Made by a program: the position numbers and the translations under genes. A model generated the notes under the pieces. That model saw nothing but the letters and a program-made list of their open reading frames with translations. It did no database searches and was not told where the DNA came from. This document shows positions 12,191 to 25,003 of a stretch of 64,000 bases of DNA, in pieces. Positions within the stretch are counted from its first letter, which is position 1. Each line of letters opens with the position of its first letter. Origin of the DNA: Epiperipatus broadwayi (lineage: Eukaryota; Onychophora; Udeonychophora; Euonychophora; Peripatidae); assembly GCA_028023455.1 (NCBI GenBank), contig JAQFVV010000230.1:932001-996000 (forward strand), given 5' to 3'.

Positions 12191-13455
12191 ACTTAGCTAT
12201 TAATATTGTAAAGAAATTATTAAAGTAATTGTTAACTGTTATCTGAAATTTTTTTCCCGTAATTAATCAAAGACTGTAATAATTAGATTGGCAATTTAAA
12301 AATGATCTGTTGCAAATAGCTGTTTGCGAAACTTCAATAAAAGTTATGACACAAACTATTAATATTACTTTAGTAAAGAATAAGAAAGCCCACAGTGAGA
12401 TTAGTTTTGAGTAAAAGTTTTAATTGTGGAATTAATTTGTTAATATGAATTTTATACCGAAGATTGGAAAACATTAGAGTAATGTAATCACTGTAGTGCA
12501 AGAAATTGAAAGCAATATACCTTCTCGTATATGGAGGAAATAGCTTCTATGCATTAAGGATGTATTCAGCATTATCAATTCTTTCTTCATATGTGGAGAG
12601 TTATTAATATTGCCTTTAACTTGTTACATTTCATTAAGTTATCTCAATTGATTTAAAGTGTGTTCAATACTGAAAATGTATTAAGGTTGAATTTAATATT
12701 ATCAGTATTTTCCTTGTAAGTAAAAAGATATTAATACTGCTTTTAATGTAGTAAATTCATTGATAATAAACTAGCCAAAATTGCTTATGTATAATCTGTT
12801 GTGATTTTACCATGATGATGATTGATTGTTATGTATATCCATTGTGGTTTTACCATGATGATAATAATGACTTAGTTTATAAAAATACTTAGGTATTTAG
12901 TAATAACATTTTAATATTTTATTAGTTTTATCTTTTAATACATTAAAATGATTGTCTACTCATCATATTGTGTCTATCAATTCAGCTTTAATTTTAAATA
13001 AACATTAATTACATTTTGTGATAATTATTATTCAAACGGTAGTTAGAAACAGTGACAAGATATTACTAATAGTAATCATGAAGATCACGTGATTGAATTG
13101 TTGATAATCATGGCATGTAGTTGAGTGCTTTCACTCCGTAAATTCTCTTAATAGCATAAAATATCTCTCATATAGTTTCTTTTTAATATCTCCTGTGATC
13201 TATTTTTAGGACTTTCATTCACCTATTGTCATTTTTTTCTAGCAGCAAAGTCTATTTCATCTTTTTGAAATTTTTTCATTAGTGTTCTTGGTATCTGCTT
13301 GCTTCATTACTCATATATTTCATTTTTATACCCCTCCTTATTAATCCTCACATATATCCTTTTGTAGCTAGTTGAGTGATTATACAGTTTTGATATGGCT
13401 TTTTATTAATCATTAAGCCTCTGATTCATATGTAAACACTGGCAGAATTTACTAT
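12191..13455. other. AT-rich noncoding stretch
   Basis: A short direct repeat, TGTGRTTTTACCATGATGAT, occurs at about 12798 and 12844. No gene or recognisable element was seen. Confidence 0.45.
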
Positions 13456-13668
13456 TTATACAACAGGGCTCGAGTCAAATCTGAGGGCAACTCTATATTT
13501 TTCGAACATCAAAAATCCATAGGCCATGTGTTCAAACCCTCTATGGCTGAAATGGTATACACTGAGCGCAATGACACCAAGCGCAAGATTAAGGAAACAG
13601 ATCATTGCAGACAACCCCAATGCCATCAATAGGAGAGATGTCTGCTCCATTTCGGAAAAATGGGCCAT
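13456..13668 (-). other. GC-enriched 70-aa open frame with a hydrophobic segment
   Basis: The frame runs from MAHFSEMEQ to a stop after DSSPVV. Residues about 10-39 (TSLLLMALGLSAMICFLNLA and onward) form one or two plausible membrane spans. The base composition is visibly richer in G and C than the flanks, and the − strand sequence just before the Met reads GCAAATAGCCTAG, a possible splice acceptor. I recognise no family. It could be an isolated host exon, a piece of a captured element, or a GC-rich repeat; coding status is unproven. Confidence 0.25.
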
Positions 13669-13839
13669 CTAGGCTATTTGCATATATCTATTAAAAAAGA
13701 TATCTACAACAATCATTAGTATAAGCCATGAATATGGTGACACAAAGCTCCTGAAAGCGCTAAGCAATTATTAATTCGTAATATAGCTTCATGTATGTGC
13801 ATTTCAAGCAAAAAATATAGGTTAAAAATCATCTTTCAG

Positions 13840-14170
13840 GCACCTCTTGGGTTCAAGGTCTATGGATCTCAGGCTAGCTCTGTCACCATTACTACTTGAA
13901 CTTCTTGCGAACTCTTGAGCAATAAAGCGTTCGATTAGCTCTGCATTATTTGGTGCAAAAATAAAATAGCAGATTCTGGAATGTAAGGCCCACAAAATGC
14001 AGCGTCGCTTTATAACCTCAGTGGCTTGAATTTTCTAGAATAACTGACCAATAAACTATTCAATTATCCCTGAATTGTTTAGTTTAGTGGTAGACCGCCA
14101 AGTTCTGGAGCTAAGTGGCTAGGAATCTTGGTTCAGTTCAAACTTTTTATAAATTCGTCAATAACAGACC
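13840..14170 (+). repeat. Two SINE-like fragments in tandem
   Basis: 13840-13935 carries the GGGTTCAAGGTC box-B-like tract and the tail GAACTTCTTGCGAACTCTTG, then AGCAATAAA. 14085-14170 carries the head TAGTTTAGTGGTAGACCGCC (A-box-like), followed by CAGTTCAAACTTT. They appear to be separate partial copies of the family. Confidence 0.5.
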
Positions 14171-15240
14171 ATTCAATTAAATAATACTGGATTAGTGTTA
14201 ACTCAATCTCTTAACATAGATACCTTGTCAGAAATAGATTAGTGATTAAAAAATTAATGCTATTTTTAAAGAGTCAGCATTATAGATATATAACATTTTA
14301 ATCATGGTGTAAAAAAGATAGCCTGTGTGTGTGTGTATGTACGTGTAATAGATTAGCTGCAGTTTCATTAGTGGTTCAGTTCAACTTTAAATAATAAAGT
14401 AGACATACAAGATCTTTTTTTTTTTTTTGTATATAACATTTGCTAATTTGCATAACTTTAATTTCAACAATACCATGCCCTTATTCTTGGCTTATATAAT
14501 TACAGAGGTATATGTAAATCAACACCTACATAAGTGTGACTGTTATATTTAGTGATAAACAAACACCATTTATTCCGATGTAGAATTGTTATCTAGATTT
14601 CCACGAAACTTATAAATAACATCATTTCAAATAATTCATTTAACTGTGGTTTGATTTAGTGGTAAGTCGACAGGTTATCGTTTTAGAATCAAAATTTTTG
14701 TTTGATATATGATGTAAATTATATAGAAGGGGAGGTAGGAGCTTACAAAATAGGAAATCGGGGGAAGGCTTGAAAATGGAAATTAAGTTGCGGTCTAAAT
14801 ATTTATTAAAGCAAGACCTAATTACAAAATAAAACATTCCAATAAAACTTCCCTTTGGGATCTTTTCAATTAATCTAATCACAGTTCTATAGTTTGATAA
14901 GGTCATACCATTCTTTAGTAAGCTTTATCAAATTAATATATACACATACAGGTGTTGGACATAATAATGGGAACACTCGAAACCTTTATTAATATAATAT
15001 AAAAGGCCACTCCGTTACAGTTCGTTGAGACGTTCAGTATTTACAACTGTATTATAAACAGTAATGAGTCATTTATACCATTAACAAGTATAATAAATAA
15101 ATTAATAATTATATTTACTATAGACAGGTTTTATTTTTGTTACAAAATATATATGTGTGCACTAATCTGCATGGATCAGAAGTAGTGTTTTTTGCGGCCA
15201 TATTTATAATCTGCGTTTGAAACAGGGATTTTGTTTTTCA
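14171..15240. other. AT-rich noncoding stretch with a GT repeat
   Basis: There is a short GT tract near 14320. A weak A-box-like TTTGATTTAGTGGTAAGTCG lies at about 14648 and may be another SINE head. No gene is supported. Confidence 0.4.
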
Positions 15241-15330
15241 GATGGTCAGCCGTATTAACCATTCCCAAATTGGTCAGTAAATGGGTATCTAACTATTCTT
15301 AGCTAAAGGACAAAGTTTATGGAAGGAAAA
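15241..15330 (+). repeat. Second SINE-like family (GGTATCTA box)
   Basis: The tract GTCAGTAAATGGGTATCTAA, then AGCTAAAGGACAAAG, recurs in related form at about 2885-2960 (CAGTAAATAGATATCTAGGT) and 30610-30680 (GAATGGATATCTAGCTATT). Three dispersed partial copies support a repeat family. Confidence 0.4.
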
Positions 15331-15954
15331 TCACTCTGTGAAAGGCAACTAAGAAGTTTTTATAATGAATTATTTTAAGGGTTATTTATTTTTGTGTACA
15401 GAAGTATTAAAAAGAAAAATGATAATTGATTATTTATGGAAGAAAGTAAAATCAACATAGAAATTGTATTGTTCCTAATGGGTGGATACACTGGAAGTAA
15501 TTTGAATGGTAGAGAAGAAAAGATAATCAAGACGGAAGTGGTAACTATGTTCCTATTATTCCATCATTTCCACAATCTTTTTTTACTTCTGATGATTCCT
15601 TCTTGAACAGGTGCATTCCCTAGAAGACATGAAAACCACTTCTTGTTTTTAGTATCATATACATTGATTATTTTATCCTACTCTTATTTATTTATGACCT
15701 TCTGTTACTTTATTAATATTTACATTCATTTGATAGTATTAATTTTTCACCTTTACAAGCTCTAGTAACTTAGTGGATAGAAATTATTAGTGTGAATAGA
15801 TTTCATCATTCATTTTTTTACTTCTAAATTTTTTTAAACATAGGAAGCACCTATCCTGACTAAACCCATCCAGTTAGTTCACTGTTTGGCATGAAATTTT
15901 TAAACAATGTAAGATTTTGAACCCAAGTCAATCAACCACTATAAATATTAAAAT

Positions 15955-16385
15955 TGAATGATCTTATTGCTCAAGAGTTCATATAAAGTTCAAGTACCGG
16001 AAGTACCGAGTTAAAACAGGACAAACTCTCCGTACATTAGTACCACTCTGTGAAGGCCAGAGTAATCAATGGATGCCAGAAGGCTTGTGCATAAAATCCC
16101 TATCTGGTGCATACTCATCCAATATCTCTAGACTAGTTTCTAGCTTGTGGCCTTCGTCAGTGAGGAGCCTTAGATCTGAGAGCCCTGCACCTAGATCTTA
16201 GGATCTAATGCAACCCTCCAGCAGCCACCTTTTATCTCTACTTAACTACAAAACTATGAGAATAAAATTGAAAACACAATATTTTCAATTCAGGCTCATT
16301 AGCTTATATAATTATACAGATCTAAACTCAGTTCGGTACCCATACATTTTGGTGACTTTGGTTCTTCAATAACTATAGCCACCAA
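15955..16385 (-). mobile_element. SINE tail next to a single-arm foldback element, copy 2
   Basis: 15955-16008 is the reverse-complement tail of the SINE family (TTGCTCAAGAGTTCATATAA). From about 16015 one arm plus the centre of the foldback family follows: CAAACTCTCCGTACATTAGT, GATGCCAGAAGGCTTGTGCA, CTAGACTAGTTTCTAGC, and finally CCCATACATTTTGGTGACTT. The opposite arm is missing, so this copy does not fold back. Confidence 0.6.
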
Positions 16386-17297
16386 ATATAAGTAATAAAC
16401 ATAGCTTCATCAGCTTATATCACCAAATAAATTTCTATCATAAGAGTATTAATAGCAAGTTGTTAATCGACTGTCATTTTATAATTGGCAATATAAAATC
16501 TTAAGGCACTCATCATCACCCCAAATTGGAGCATAGTATTATTGAAAAGCTATCAACAATTTTTTCTGCTTCGTGCACAAACATAAATGCTGTAAAAGTA
16601 ACCATGTATCAAAAAATGTTGGGATCATTCTATCGATGCTCTGGACCATCAGGTACCTGAGTCTATTGATGGTCTATAAATTAGTTATCATAAAATATAT
16701 AAGTAAAAGACATCTTAGGTAATTTTTAATAATTTGCAGTATTACAAAATATCAAGAAATATTATTTAATATAATTCCAGATTTTATTTTAAATAATTTT
16801 ATATGTAAATTTTGTCTTTTGTTTATTTCTGCTTTTCCTTTTGAGTTTTAAATATATGCGCATGTACAAACTACCTTGTGAACCATGAGAGGAATCTGTC
16901 TCAATATATTATGTTAACAGTCTATTATAAAAGCAGAAATGTTGTAGGTTATAAAAGGAAAAATCGGAGTTGGAAGTTTTGACTAACTGATTTCTTTTTT
17001 GCTGGCAAGTAAACTACTCTTGCAAACCCTAATCTAACTTCCCACCTTTGCATAGAAGTTGTAAGAGTTTGAAAATCTTCGCATCCAAAAATATAGGTTT
17101 TTAGAGTGAAGTGTATTTTAGTAAGTAACTGCTGAATATAATCCATATATATTTGCATCTAACAGTAAAAATGTCAGGAGTTCTGCAAAGTCAGTCATTA
17201 GCTTTTACAAGATAATCCTGCAAACCTTTTGGATTTTTTCATCCTGCCTCATCTCTTTTCCGAAGATACTTACATTTTGCTATGCCGTTAATCCATT
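16386..17297. other. AT-rich noncoding stretch
   Basis: No repeat arm, RNA gene or convincing ORF was found. Confidence 0.4.
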
Positions 17298-17420
17298 GAA
17301 CAATCGAATGGCTTTTTGGTTTGAGAGTTCATAAAAAGTTTGAATGTCAGAAGTACAAGATCTGGAATCAATCCTAAGATCTTAATGTTCCAGAATCTGA
17401 TATCCTGCACTAAAACTTAT
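17298..17420 (-). repeat. SINE (AATAAA-tailed family), reverse orientation
   Basis: The order is GGTTTGAGAGTTCATAAAAA, GTCAGAAGTACAAGATCTGG, AATCCTAAGATCTTAATGTT and CCTGCACTAAAAC, the same sequence of blocks as in the 55.8 and 59.3 kb copies. Confidence 0.55.
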
Positions 17421-19708
17421 AGGGTGGTGATTCATTGATTCCCCTCTTTTTAACCATACCAGCCACTTCAGTTTAAATTTAATTCTTTCAGCAAATCAAT
17501 AATGCCCATGTGGATTCAAATTTTATTTTCAAATATATCTTTCAGTATATACAAACATCCTTCTAAAGAGATATATATACAAAAGCTTATGTTACCGCTT
17601 TTTTTGTTGCTCACGTAGTGTAAGTTTGCTTCATTTTTAAATTGGGGGTAGGGATACAATTTTTATCGCGCCATATTCACACTTCCAGTTATTACCAGTT
17701 ACGACAGCAGCTATTGTTTACTTTGATTTAATATTTTATTTCGAGAAACGTGAATTTGTTTTGTTTTCTCGTTGTTATTTAATGTTGACAGAAATAAATC
17801 ACTTAATTGGGTTGTTGAATTAAAATGGAATTTTTTTTACTCAGTATCATTCTTTTTTAAAAATTCTTAGTTTTTTTAAAAGATTTTCATTCCACAAATG
17901 CCTGTTTTCTTAACAATGAGAAAGTATTTTTAAAAGTTACTATCTGGGGAAACATTTCTTCTGGAATTCTTCTTGCGTTACTAATTGTCAAAATGTCAAG
18001 AGTTCTTTCAATTGATATTATATATAGGAATTTGAATTATAAATTTCTTATTAAGATTACAGACCAAGCCCAGTCTAGTGGTCTGCCCACCCTGCAAGTC
18101 ATCACCAATAGCAGGAAGCCATAGGAAAATTATGAAATTATAAGCCTTTAACGACTTCCTGTCACATATATTTATTAAACCTGTTGTTTCTTTTTTTAAA
18201 TTTTGTCACCAGTTTGATAAGTTTCCATAATCTCTTGATTTAATCTTGCTTATTCCAACTTCTGACTGATTTCATTAGTTTTATTATTGGTCATATAAAT
18301 GACTCTTTATGACATCATGATGTAATCAAATTGCCCTATATCGTTTGGGAGAGTGGCAGACTCAGACAGGACTCCAGGTGTCACTTTTGGTGTTTAACTT
18401 ATGAATTCCCTAGCAATAACCCATTTGATTATTGTTATTATTTAAACATTGAATTACTTATTGACTGTAATTATGTTGTTGGTTTTTTTTTTGTAAATTT
18501 ACAATGAATTTTTACAATTTATATCAATTTTACATCTAATTAATTGTATACTTTCGATTTCATAACTCCTATCCCAATTCCGATTTTATAACTGGTGTGT
18601 GTGTGTGCGTGCACATCAGAATTTCAGCATACACAGATAACTACTTTAGCTTGCACAACTGTCATAACCAGTGTTTATGTCAAATGTGTCACCAACCGTC
18701 TCACAACATATGGGATAGAACTTTAGTGTGAAGTTGTTTGGGCAATTATTTTATTAAATGTTACCATGTCAACATGGCAGTCACATGAATTTCATTTCTT
18801 CAGAATGATTCCACAACTGTTCGATCCTACCTTCCATGACACATCTGTTATTGTGATCGTAGTAGCCATACTATTGCTCTGATCTTTTTTTCATTGTTAA
18901 TATCTCCAAATCACTTTTTTTTATTTTAACGAATTACGTTTCTTGTAAAACTATCTGATACTGATCTTAATGTGTCTCAAGCGAAAGTTTTGGTTAAATC
19001 CGATTGCAATATTTTTTTCAAGAAATGATATAATTAATTGCTTAAATATTGTTACATTAGTTCTCATTGTTTAGGACGGGGGTCATTAAATTGCAGCTTA
19101 TAAGCCACATGCGGCTCTTTGATTCCAATCTTATGACTTTTTATCATGATAAAAATAGACACATTTTTTAATTTCCTCGTGTAATTTGTAAATATTTTGA
19201 TGACTCTAGGAGAGGGAAAATGTGACTAATAATAATAAATGCTCATATATATCCACATTTCATGAACCTATTTTTCACTTCTTTTATTGTGGCTCTTTTG
19301 TGGAGATGAGGGGAAGGGATAAACAAAGTGGCTCTTCATGTTAAAAAGCTGGCCTAATCCTGCTTTAGGATATTCTTGAATATGATATATTTTTTTTGCT
19401 TTAAACATGTAGGGATATGAAAAATGAAGGAAAAGTTTTAATTCTTTTCACATGTTACTTAACTAATCCCATAATTATTATCTTCTTCATCACAGTTTCT
19501 TCTATAGAGGAATGCTGTAGAGAACATTGTTTTGCTTAGGGTCATTTTATTTTTGGTTATATTTATTACATCCTTTTATAATGGTTTATTAACTAACAAA
19601 GTACATCTTTGTTAACAGTTTTGTGGTGAAGCACTTGAAACTTGTTGTCTCCATCATTTAAATGATATTATGGGATGGACTCGTGGTTATCTGTATTGAA
19701 ACTAATCT
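17421..19708. other. AT-rich noncoding stretch
   Basis: It has a GT tract near 18597. A short GC-richer tract at 18065-18120 (AGTCTAGTGGTCTGCCCACC) may be a decayed tRNA-like repeat head. No gene was seen. Confidence 0.4.
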
Positions 19709-19841
19709 ATGTATATAAATCACATCATTTCAACCAGTGCTTAAAATTAACCAATCGAATATCAGTTACCTAAGTCTCGCCTTTGCTGATTTTCTATTAG
19801 TTAATTTTAAGCATTGGCTGGAGTAATGAGATTTACATATG
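19709..19841. repeat. Inverted-repeat (MITE-like) element
   Basis: The left arm, with ATCACATCATTTCAACCAGT then GCTTAAAATTAAC, pairs with the right arm, GTTAATTTTAAGCATTGGCT then GAGATTTACAT. Arms are about 45 bp and the loop about 38 bp. Confidence 0.6.
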
Positions 19842-20699
19842 ACAAACAATTAGCTATGTATGTGTTTTATTGAATAAATTTCTAATTTTTTATTTATTTT
19901 ATATTTATAGTTCTTTTTTTCATCTTCTAATTGACAGCTAACATCTCATTTGTTTTAGAACAGCAGAAATTGTAATTTTCATTTATTTATTTTTTTAAAA
20001 AGTGCCATTTTAAAGAAATAACAAATGTTACAAATTAAAAAATTATACATAGTGTTTTTAATGAAAAGATGACCAGTCCTCCCTTCATGTTTTCTTATTC
20101 TCCAAATCAATGCATCTGTTATATAGTGACACATTTTAATTATTCACCACAAAATTTTTAAGATGCTAGAAGGTCTCTTGTTGACCATCCTCAGTCTTCT
20201 CCCTACTCCTCACAAAATCTTGCAAACAATTTGAAACCATTTTTGTAACTCATGGCTTGCACTGTTGTACAACAGTTTGAATCATTTCAAATATTTCCAG
20301 TATCAATTTTGCCTAATTTAATGTTGGTCTTTTATTTCATTGTAGGTTAAAATATAAATACACTAATACATTCTAGATATACTAACCCTTTAAAATTTTT
20401 GTGATGAGTAACTAAACTGTGTAGCTGTGTTAATGCCTGTATCGATTCAGAGATGGCGATGCAGGAAAGCTTAGAGAGAACCAATCACTTTTATTCTTAA
20501 ATACACAGTTTATGATCTAACACCATTAATTTGGTCACCACAAATTTGTTAATTTTAAAATCTGGATTAAAGTATTAAATGGACTTTTAAAAATTTTCAC
20601 CTGATAGATTTTATTAATAGAATAATGCAATTGTGAAAAAAATATCTAATTTTATTTTAAAATAAGTTGATCAGATGTAAGGGTATATACATATTAAAA

Positions 20700-20835
20700 A
20701 AACCTCTTTTAAGTAAATAATTGAATGGTTTATTAATTGGAAGATTGTAAGAAGTTTGAGCACTGAAAGTGATAAATGGATCACAGTCCAAGGATCTGCT
20801 CCAAAGTCTGCCCTGCTATTACTGCACTTACTCAT
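20700..20835 (-). repeat. SINE (AATAAA-tailed family), reverse orientation
   Basis: Blocks GTAAGAAGTTTGAGCACTGA, GATCACAGTCCAAGGATCTG and TGCTATTACTGCACTTAC follow the family order. Decayed. Confidence 0.5.
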
Positions 20836-22958
20836 ATAGGGCCAAAAGGTCTGTCGTGTGAGCTGAAAAGTATTGCATACATGCGGAATAGTACAGTAAA
20901 TAATATATGTTGAAAACAAAGCATAGGTTTGTAAACACTAACTTATGCATCTGTTACGAATTTTGGAATCAAATATAGTGGGTTCTTCTGTACAGTAGCT
21001 TTGCTCTCCCTTTTTTAAAGACTCTAAATGATTTGGCAGTGTAATTTCATCATGAGATGAAAATGAGGATATCAGGTTCAAGTTTTGAATTCATTGCAAG
21101 CAATTTTGTTCACATTGTGCATCATAGTTTTATTCTAAACAAGATTTGTCTGGATAGTGATGATTTCATGCAGATTTTATGTTTTTGGGTGTTACAAATG
21201 GGGCTGTGATTGCTATATGTTTTTTATGTTATTTTAAGAATATCTATAACTTTCCATTGCTGTATACAGTTGCTTGTTTATCCAGTTTCAGTATTAAAGA
21301 TATTAGTTGATAAAAATAATTTGAAGATGTCAGTATTATATAAATCTTTTAGGTAATTATAATTGTTTTTTGCAATTGACAATAATTGATTTACATTTTA
21401 ATGTCATGAGGGTGGTGGCCTAGAAGTTAAGAGAAATGAAAATTTTTGATTGGCTAAGGTCAAATAGCTGAAAAATTGTAAATTTTTATAAACTTATGTA
21501 CAAATTAATGGTTGTTTATGCAATATATTTGTAAAAGACTTATGTTAAACCAAAAAATTATATCACCACAAAAAATTTTCTTTGAACATATTTACTTTTA
21601 AAAAGGACAACTCTTAAAAAGTTTGTTATTGGAAGCAGAAGCAGTTTCTACTTGCCAAACTGGAATCGTACTGGAATCATCTTTGTCAAATAGTAATTTT
21701 TTTAATAACAATAAATATCTTTTAATATTTTTTTTTTCTTTGATGATAAAGTAACTCTAAATTTATTTCCATTTTAATAACATAGAATTCAAGTAACTAA
21801 TATTGCATCTATCAACTTTTTGAATAGGGAAATTTGTTCTAATATTTCATTCTACTAACTTCTTAAACAGATAAATGTGTCCAATGATATCAAGCTTCAT
21901 TGTTATGGATAAGAACACCGTTCAGAATTTTATTTTCATATTTTTAAAAACATCACATATTAACTTTTAAAATGTCTTATCACTTGACAACTCACATTTG
22001 TAATAAATAACGTTAATGTTATCAATATATTATATAGATAAAAGGTTTAATTGTAAAAATAAAATGTTCAAATACAGAGTACTATGTACACATTTTTCAC
22101 TAGAGCTTATTCAAAATAGACAGACGGAGTTTGCTGCTAAACAGGTTAAACCAACAGTGGTTGTGGTAACAAATGTGTAATAATTGTTACGAGAAAATCT
22201 CTTAAAATATTTGATATTTCAAGATAATAAAAAATATTCTTTGATAATACTTAAATGAAGCATGAGTATGCAACGTAGAGAATGTTCTATATGGATAGTA
22301 AATCATGTGACCAAAAGATACAAAAGTTGCAAAAAACATAAATGTAGAGTGTTTCTTGAGGCATTGTACAAGATTGCTCCAGTTTTCTTGATTAGGGATT
22401 AATTGTTATAAGCCATTTTATAAGAAATCGTACAAATAGTTGTTTGCCAAATAGTCAGGAAAGTCTCTCGTAATAAATGCCATTAATGGATATTTTCACC
22501 CTATGATTAGTGATTCAATTTTATTTTTTATTTGTGAAAGCTATACATACTATATATATACATGCGTACGTCTAGAAATGTGATTACACGGAATGTTTTG
22601 AATTATAAAACGAGTTTTATTTTACTTATAATATGAGCTATATTTTATTTATACTTCAGCGACTAATAATTAAATTGTTTAATCTATTTTTTAAATAGCT
22701 TTCTGTTATTATCATATACATTTGCTATGGTCTTTTAAAAGACAAAATTGAAGTTTCATTATAGGTTTTTATTTTAAAGTTTTTTTTTTTACATATTTGA
22801 AGATTATAAAATTTTTACTCATTTATTGTTCTCTGAATTCTTATTCTTATTAGGATTTTTTTAATTATTATTTAAAAATATTATAATTATTATGGTTATA
22901 ATATGTTAATTATGCAGATTGTTTTTAACACAAATATTATTTACATTATTATTTACTT
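20836..22958. other. AT-rich noncoding stretch
   Basis: No coding, RNA or repeat feature could be supported by eye. Confidence 0.4.
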
Positions 22959-23572
22959 AAGCTCAATAGCTTATATAGTAATATGGGTCTGACCCAGTTC
23001 AGTATCCATACATTTTGATGTCTTTGGCACTTTAACAACAATAGCCACCACTATCCTATTAGGCAGGATTTTTGTTAAACCATTAAACATCACATGATCA
23101 CTATTTCTTATGCTAGTACATTTCTGTTATTAACACAGGCAAAACTCTACATACAGCAGTGCCACTCAGTGCTGACCAGAGTATGGGTACTGAACTGGGT
23201 TCAGACCCATATGACTATATAAGCTATTGAGCTTAGATTGAAAATATTAAGGTGTTTTCAATTTTATTCTCATATTTTTGTAGTTATGTAGAGATAAAAG
23301 TTGGTTGCTGGAGGGTTGCATTAGATCCTAAGATCTAGATGCAGTGCTCTCAGATCCAAAGCTCATCACTGACAAAGGCCACAAGCCAGAAACTAGTCTG
23401 GGGATATTGGATGAGTAGGCATTAGATGGAGATTTTATGCACAAGCCTTCTGGCATCCATTGATTACTCTGGTTGGCACTGAGTGGCACTACTGTATGGA
23501 GAGTTTTGCCGGTGTTAATAACAGAAATGTGCTAGCATAAGAAATAGTGATCATGTGATGTTTAGTGGTTTT
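22959..23572. mobile_element. Foldback element, copy 3 (best termini)
   Basis: The terminal inverted repeat is about 70 bp and is the clearest of the four copies. The left end runs from CATTAAACATCACATGATCA (23081) through TTAACACAGGCAAAACTC. The right end runs from GAGAGTTTTGCCGGTGTTAA to TGATCATGTGATGTTTAGTG (ends about 23567). The internal arm has the usual GATGCCAGAAGGCTTGTGCA block in complement. 22959-23077 is an additional internal piece (AGCTCAATAGCTTATATAG ... GGCAGGATTTTTGTTAAACC) lying outside the termini, so an older copy was probably partly replaced. Confidence 0.7.
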
Positions 23573-23709
23573 TCATTCAAGCTTATGGTAAACACTGTAA
23601 AATGTAACTGCAGTTGGATGCCTATGAAAGTATGTTGTGATGTAGTCATTACTTCAATCAATGCATCATTGTTATTTCCGTAGCATTTTTGATATCTAGG
23701 ATTTGTTTG

Positions 23710-23830
23710 AAAATAAAATGGCTTTATTGCCTGGAAGTTAGTAAGAAGTTCAAGAACTGGACATGCCAAAAATAAAATTGATCCTAAGATCAGACCTACA
23801 CTCTATCATTGATCAAAATATTATACAGGT
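23710..23830 (-). repeat. SINE (AATAAA-tailed family), reverse orientation
   Basis: Blocks CTTTATTGCCTGGAAGTTAG, AAGAAGTTCAAGAACTGGAC and GATCCTAAGATCAGACC match the family order. Confidence 0.55.
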
Positions 23831-23929
23831 GTTATTACAATTTTATTACAGTGCAGGGGGTGAGGTTCAAATTGAATTTTGTTTATTAGTACATTGTATA
23901 GGCTTAAATCTGCATTTATATATGTAATG

Positions 23930-24250
23930 TATGCAGGATTCAAACTCGGACTTTCACACGACCCACCACTCTTATTACCATCTTATATTGCTGACCCACC
24001 TGATCACACACATGTTGAAAAGATAAATAATCACCAATATCCGTATTTCGCGCTAAACCAGCACTCACCAGTTGGTCCAGATTACCATCACACATATTTA
24101 CAATCAGTGCTCAGCTTTATATTAAGATAGCCAATCCTCATACTTTAATGGACAGGCTTCAAACTACTCCAACCCACAATTCTTCAGCCTTCCATTTCAT
24201 TGAAAATCTGGTGATGGAACTTTCAAAGCCCATGTTAGTTAAATTCCAGC
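23930..24250 (+). repeat. ACCAGCACTCATCAGT repeat, single copy
   Basis: It carries CCAGCACTCACCAGTTGGTC, TTTAATGGACAGGCTTC and TCCATTTCATTGAAAATC in the order found in the unit that makes up the 36.0-38.5 kb palindrome and in the copy at 48.5 kb. The left end contains ATTCAAACTCGGAC, where other copies have a box-B-like GGATTTGA. Inference: a tRNA-related SINE or composite repeat. Confidence 0.55.
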
Positions 24251-25003
24251 TATATTTTGTACAAAGTACAAGTCGTTGAACCTGACATCAGATTTTAGAT
24301 GTAAGCTTAAGATATTTTATAAGTATAGAAGTTCCAAATTTAATGATTAATAGGATCAATTAATCAATAAGCAGATATTTCTTTCGATTAATAGTTCGAA
24401 AAGAAACTGTGATGTACATTGGTTATTGATTTATTTGCATAGCAGATTTTTTTTACTCTAATATCGCCAACATAGCAGTTTTCTTTTTAGTTGTATGTTG
24501 TTTTTAAAAACCATAGTTCAATATTTATAGACTATCGTTGATTGAAAGAAAAAAAAACTAATGTTAAACAAGAGTTTATTTATAAACCGTATTCACAGTC
24601 TCTAATGTCTTTTTTTATCAAAAATAATTTCTATAAATATTTACTTTGAAAAAACTGAAAATGTTTGGGAATTATTAATGAAAAAGTTATTGACTTTTTT
24701 TTTTTTTTAAAAGAAATAAAAAATAGATTTACGTTAAGAAATATTTAATGTTTAAAATTTTAGAATTTATTAAATAATGGTATATATAAAATATGCACTA
24801 GTCTGCATATTAAACATGTGTATACCATATGTCCTGTAAATACTATGTCATGTGACTAATGATATTTTACTGATCGTGGTATATCTAAGCAAGATAGAAA
24901 TCTACAATTAGGATTTGGCTCAGACATCATCCTGTAAACCTTGTATTGCCATAATTCACACTTCAGAATTTGGCTAATATACATTATATATTTTAATTAG
25001 CTA

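Noticed and set aside
23879-24130. 83-aa + strand ORF, with similar frames at 37830-38078 (−) and 48522-48719 (+)
   Set aside because: The peptides are alike (NQHSPVGPD, QKQHSSVGPD, NQHSSVGPD) only because all three lie in copies of the same noncoding repeat, in both orientations.
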